Shown: one piece after another, positions 61,579 through 64,000 of the stretch | Position numbering within the stretch: position 1 is the stretch's first letter | Layout: the number at the start of each line of letters is the position of its first letter | NCBI GenBank assembly: GCA_035758825.1 | Contig: DASTWA010000002.1 | Span: 124,001 to 188,000, forward strand | DNA length: 64,000 bases | Reading direction: 5' to 3' | Source: JARIHD01 sp035758825 | GTDB taxonomy: Bacteria > Patescibacteriota > Saccharimonadia > Saccharimonadales > UBA4665 | Notes under the pieces: generated by a model | What the model was told of the DNA's origin: nothing | The model's input: only the letters and a program-made list of their open reading frames with translations | Databases searched by the model: none | Position numbers and translations under genes: made by a program

Positions 61579-63141
61579 ATGGACCACCTGCAAAAATTCG
61601 TAGCCCAGCTCCAAAACCGCGTCGCAATCCTGCTGATGCTTAACAGCACCATGATCATCGTCGGCTACTGGTTGGTGGCCCACTATGTCGGCCCTAACCT
61701 AGGCTTTACTAACCAGGCTGTTTCTACGGCGATCATCCTGGTCTTTACGGCCTTCCTATCGATCATTCTGCTATCCTGGGTGGCCTCGAGGTATCTCACC
61801 AAACCCATGCGTCTGGTGTGGCAAGCCGTACTGCACATCTCACCGGAGACCGCCAACTACCCAGCACCCGACACCAAGCGTATTGGGTTCGGTCACGAGT
61901 TCGTTACGGCCCTTGTCGGGCATATTTACCAGCTCGCGACCGTCGTAGACAGCGTCGAACAATTGGCCAAAACCACCAGGCACGACCTAAAGGCTGATTT
62001 TGTAGCCAACAGTATCCCGCTGCCGCTGTTGGTCCTCGACAACAAAACCAATGTCGTTTTTGCCAACGAACCGTTCCTTAAATACGTCAACCGTGATGCC
62101 GCCGATACCGTTGGCCAGAACCTCTACCTGGTGCTCGACCTGTTATTCAGCAACCAAAACACACTGGACGCCTGGCTCGAAAGGGCCCGCGCCAGCAAGG
62201 TCACGGCTACAAAAGTATGGGAGCGCGTCCGGCTGGATCTGGCCGACGAAAAAACGCCGCGCTACTTTGACCTGGTCGCCTACTACAACAAAGACAATCC
62301 GAACGGATTCGAAATCATGCTGGTCTTGTTCGACCGCACCCGGCAATACTCGCAGGACAACCAGGCCCTCAGCTTCGTTGCCCTGGCAGTCCATGAGCTA
62401 CGCACACCGCTAACGCTGCTCCGGGGCTACATCGACGTCTTCGAAGAAGAGCTGGACGACAAACTGGACGACGAGATGAAAGGCTTTATGCGCAAAATGA
62501 AGGCCGCCGCCCAACAGCTGGCCGCATTCACCAGCAACATCCTCAATGTCGCCCGGTTCGAAAACGACCAGCTCGTGCTCAAACTGCACGAAGAAAAGCT
62601 GGAACCGCTCCTAAAAGCAGCGATCAACAACATGGAGCTACGGGCCAAAGTCCGCGGCATCAAACTGACGCTTACCATCGATCCGGGGCTGCCGACCGTC
62701 GGCGCCGACGCCGTCAGCATCAGCGAGGTCGTGAACAACCTGATCGACAACGCCATCAAGTACAGCGCCGACAGCCAGGACAGAGAAGTCATAATCCACT
62801 CATACGTCACCAAAGACGGGCTGGTAGAGACCACGGTCCAGGACTTCGGAGTCGGCATCCCCGAAACCGCCGTAGGCAACCTCTTTAGCAAGTTCTACCG
62901 GGACTACCGCAACCGCAACAATGTCGGGGGCACTGGCATGGGGCTGTACCTGAGCAAGGCGATTGTCACCGCCCATGGCGGCAATATCTGGGTCCGCTCC
63001 AAAGAAGGCCAGGGGACAACATTCGGGTTCACCCTGCAGCCATACACCGAACTTGCTGACGAGCTCAAAAAAGGCGATAATGCGGACGTTACCCGCACGG
63101 CTCACGGCTGGATCAAAAACCACTCATTATATCGAAGGTAA
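61579..63141 (+). CDS. Histidine kinase with PAS domain
   Basis: 520 residues. Two helices (about 14-36 and 46-68), a short HAMP-like link, a PAS domain (about 145-250: DFVANSIPLPLLVLDNKTNV), then H-box ALAVHELRTPLTLL with H272, N-box NNLIDNAIKYSA, G1 DFGVGIP and G2 GGTGMGLYL. The Asp/Glu-rich loop after the H-box (EEELDDKLDDEMKG) is unusual. Followed after six bases by a receiver-only gene, its likely partner. No large outside domain, so the signal is probably sensed in the membrane or cytoplasm. Confidence 0.93.
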   Translation: MDHLQKFVAQLQNRVAILLMLNSTMIIVGYWLVAHYVGPNLGFTNQAVSTAIILVFTAFLSIILLSWVASRYLTKPMRLVWQAVLHISPETANYPAPDTKRIGFGHEFVTALVGHIYQLATVVDSVEQLAKTTRHDLKADFVANSIPLPLLVLDNKTNVVFANEPFLKYVNRDAADTVGQNLYLVLDLLFSNQNTLDAWLERARASKVTATKVWERVRLDLADEKTPRYFDLVAYYNKDNPNGFEIMLVLFDRTRQYSQDNQALSFVALAVHELRTPLTLLRGYIDVFEEELDDKLDDEMKGFMRKMKAAAQQLAAFTSNILNVARFENDQLVLKLHEEKLEPLLKAAINNMELRAKVRGIKLTLTIDPGLPTVGADAVSISEVVNNLIDNAIKYSADSQDREVIIHSYVTKDGLVETTVQDFGVGIPETAVGNLFSKFYRDYRNRNNVGGTGMGLYLSKAIVTAHGGNIWVRSKEGQGTTFGFTLQPYTELADELKKGDNADVTRTAHGWIKNHSLYRR

Positions 63142-63147
63142 AAAGAT

Positions 63148-63549
63148 ATGGCACAAGTTTACACATCAACAACGCCTATCGGCAAAAAGGTCCTTTGCGT
63201 CGAAGACGAACACTTCATTAGCGAACTCTATGTACGCGCCCTGACCAAGGCCGGCTACGAGGTCACTGTCGAAATTGACGGCCAGAAGGGCCTGGAGCTT
63301 GCCCAGACCGACCAGTTCGACATCATCCTGCTCGACCTCATGGTGCCCACCATCACCGGCATCGAAGTCCTGCGCCGCCTGCGCAACTCAGCCGAGACGC
63401 CCAGCCTGCACGCCAAAATCATTATCACGACCAACCTCGAACAGCGCGAAGACGTCCGCGCCGACATCGAAAAACAAGCCGACGGCTACCTGGTCAAAGC
63501 CGAAATTACACCGCGCGAACTCGTCGATTTCTTGAGTACCATCAAATAG
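63148..63549 (+). CDS. Single-domain response regulator
   Basis: 133 residues. Receiver marks: LCVEDEHF, D63 (IILLDLMVPTITG), TT in IIITTNLEQ, K117 in YLVKAEITP. No output domain. Cognate of the upstream PAS kinase by position. With the two receivers at 13986-14751, all three response regulators in the window lack DNA-binding domains. Confidence 0.92.
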   Translation: MAQVYTSTTPIGKKVLCVEDEHFISELYVRALTKAGYEVTVEIDGQKGLELAQTDQFDIILLDLMVPTITGIEVLRRLRNSAETPSLHAKIIITTNLEQREDVRADIEKQADGYLVKAEITPRELVDFLSTIK

Positions 63550-63555
63550 CTTTGC

Positions 63556-63757
63556 TATACTGCCCTTAGTCGTGCGTGGGCTGGCCTTTGCGCCTTCCTC
63601 CATGCAGGCTTCCTAACTAAGCATTTTGTTTTCCGCCTTTGGCGGATGACTCCAACCAGCCACACAGCGTTCGTGCGCGCCATGGCCGGTACGAACCCAG
63701 CACGAAAGCCCCGTTTCATAACCAAACGGCAGTTTTTGCCATAGGAGATTAGTTAGG
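63556..63757 (+). promoter_or_regulatory. Promoter and structured leader of the UmuD-like gene
   Basis: TATACT (63556-63561) could start a leader of about 190 bases. GGCTGG (63579-63584) pairs with CCAGCC (63656-63661) around a CCGCC/GGCGG hairpin (63633-63645). Downstream, GTTCGT (63669-63674) can pair either with ACGAAC (63691-63696) or, as TTCGTGC, with GCACGAA (63700-63706). AGGAG lies ten bases before ATG 63758. Confidence 0.4.
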
Positions 63758-64000
63758 ATGACCCTCGAGCAAGATACAATTCACCAAACACCAGGCGTCT
63801 CGGTCCACACCGGGTTCCCAAATCCGGCTATAGACGAACGGCTGCGCAGCCTGGACCTCAATCATTTGCTCATTAACCATAGTGCCAGCACCTATTTCTT
63901 CCGGGTACAGGGCAGCGAATGGGAGAGCATTGGCATATTCGACGGCGATATCGCTATTATCGACCGGGCCCTCGACGCCTCCCGGAACGACATCGTGCTG
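63758..64000 (+). CDS. UmuD/LexA-like S24 protein, 5' part only, active Ser replaced
   Basis: 81 codons to the window edge, no stop. The sequence follows UmuD closely: FPNPAIDERLRSLDLNHLLI, STYFFRVQG, then GIFDGDIAIIDRALDAS and NDIVL. The nucleophile motif, GDSM in UmuD, reads GSEW (G52-S53-E54-W55), so Glu54 stands where the catalytic Ser should be. The Lys of the dyad would lie beyond the edge. It may be a non-cleaving partner of a Y-family polymerase, which commonly follows umuD. No SOS-box-like site was seen upstream. Confidence 0.75.
   Translation, partial: MTLEQDTIHQTPGVSVHTGFPNPAIDERLRSLDLNHLLINHSASTYFFRVQGSEWESIGIFDGDIAIIDRALDASRNDIVL

Noticed and set aside
63660..63757. LexA/SOS box before the UmuD-like gene
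   Set aside because: CGAAC occurs, but no CGAAC-N4-GTTCG or CTG-N10-CAG palindrome was found.

Overview
The window reads as a compact chromosome segment from a patescibacterial (CPR) organism, most likely Saccharibacteria (TM7). That is an inference from gene content and style, since no rRNA or marker phylogeny is available. The style is short gaps, 4-base ATGA overlaps, convergent genes sharing one hairpin, two tRNAs with encoded CCA, and many genes whose -10 box lies only 6-9 bases before the start codon. The content includes a VirD4/TraD-like ATPase, a pseudopilin, a MarP-like protease, VKOR, a membrane-anchored double AAA+ protein, Crp/Fnr regulators, and cell-surface and sugar-polymer genes. 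TGA acts as a normal stop. No insertion sequence, CRISPR array, rRNA or replication origin was seen.

Layout. 1-5675 (minus): a giant modular surface protein, cut by the window edge, and a smaller secreted coiled-coil partner. 5788-12888: a Nudix hydrolase, two membrane proteins of foreign look, the TraD-like ATPase, a CDP-alcohol phosphatidyltransferase and a divergent lipid kinase, and a small conserved protein. 13309-17182: a Crp/Fnr regulator, a CHASE histidine kinase with two receiver-only proteins, and small stress-type proteins. 17373-26761: an envelope polysaccharide operon (flippase, GT2, GT4, pyruvyl transferase, two GT-C-like membrane proteins). 26795-31045: a small secreted protein, a membrane-protein/AAA+ pair, a frameshifted second Crp/Fnr gene and a pseudopilin. 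31078-39030: UDP-glucose dehydrogenase, GT2, a secreted CHAP/FG-GAP protein, a secreted amidase and a GT-C protein. 39139-46665: a candidate secreted toxin with a small membrane partner, a flippase-like protein, a MarP-like protease, VKOR, an NRAMP-like carrier and an ABC exporter. 46798-52978: tRNA-Ser, an MBL hydrolase, PyrH, XthA, nucleotide-pool genes and a possible nuclease. 53071-64000: a foreign-looking secreted protein, tRNA-Leu, a sortase, a PEGA protein, GltX, a DUF3048 protein, a kinase/receiver pair and a UmuD-like gene cut by the edge.

How it fits together. Most loci serve the cell envelope: making and exporting sugar polymers, displaying adhesins, cutting peptidoglycan, and oxidising and proteolysing secreted proteins. 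Four 16-base inverted repeats of Crp-family shape (5-6-5) lie near the surface-protein operon, the CHASE kinase, the polysaccharide operon and the amidase, and two Crp/Fnr genes lie in the same window. I infer a surface regulon. Four genes (6693-7379, 7568-7828, 33589-35316, 53071-53757) stand apart: purine-rich ribosome sites, leaders, codon choice nearer to actinobacteria by eye, and long hairpins after the stop. They may be acquired.
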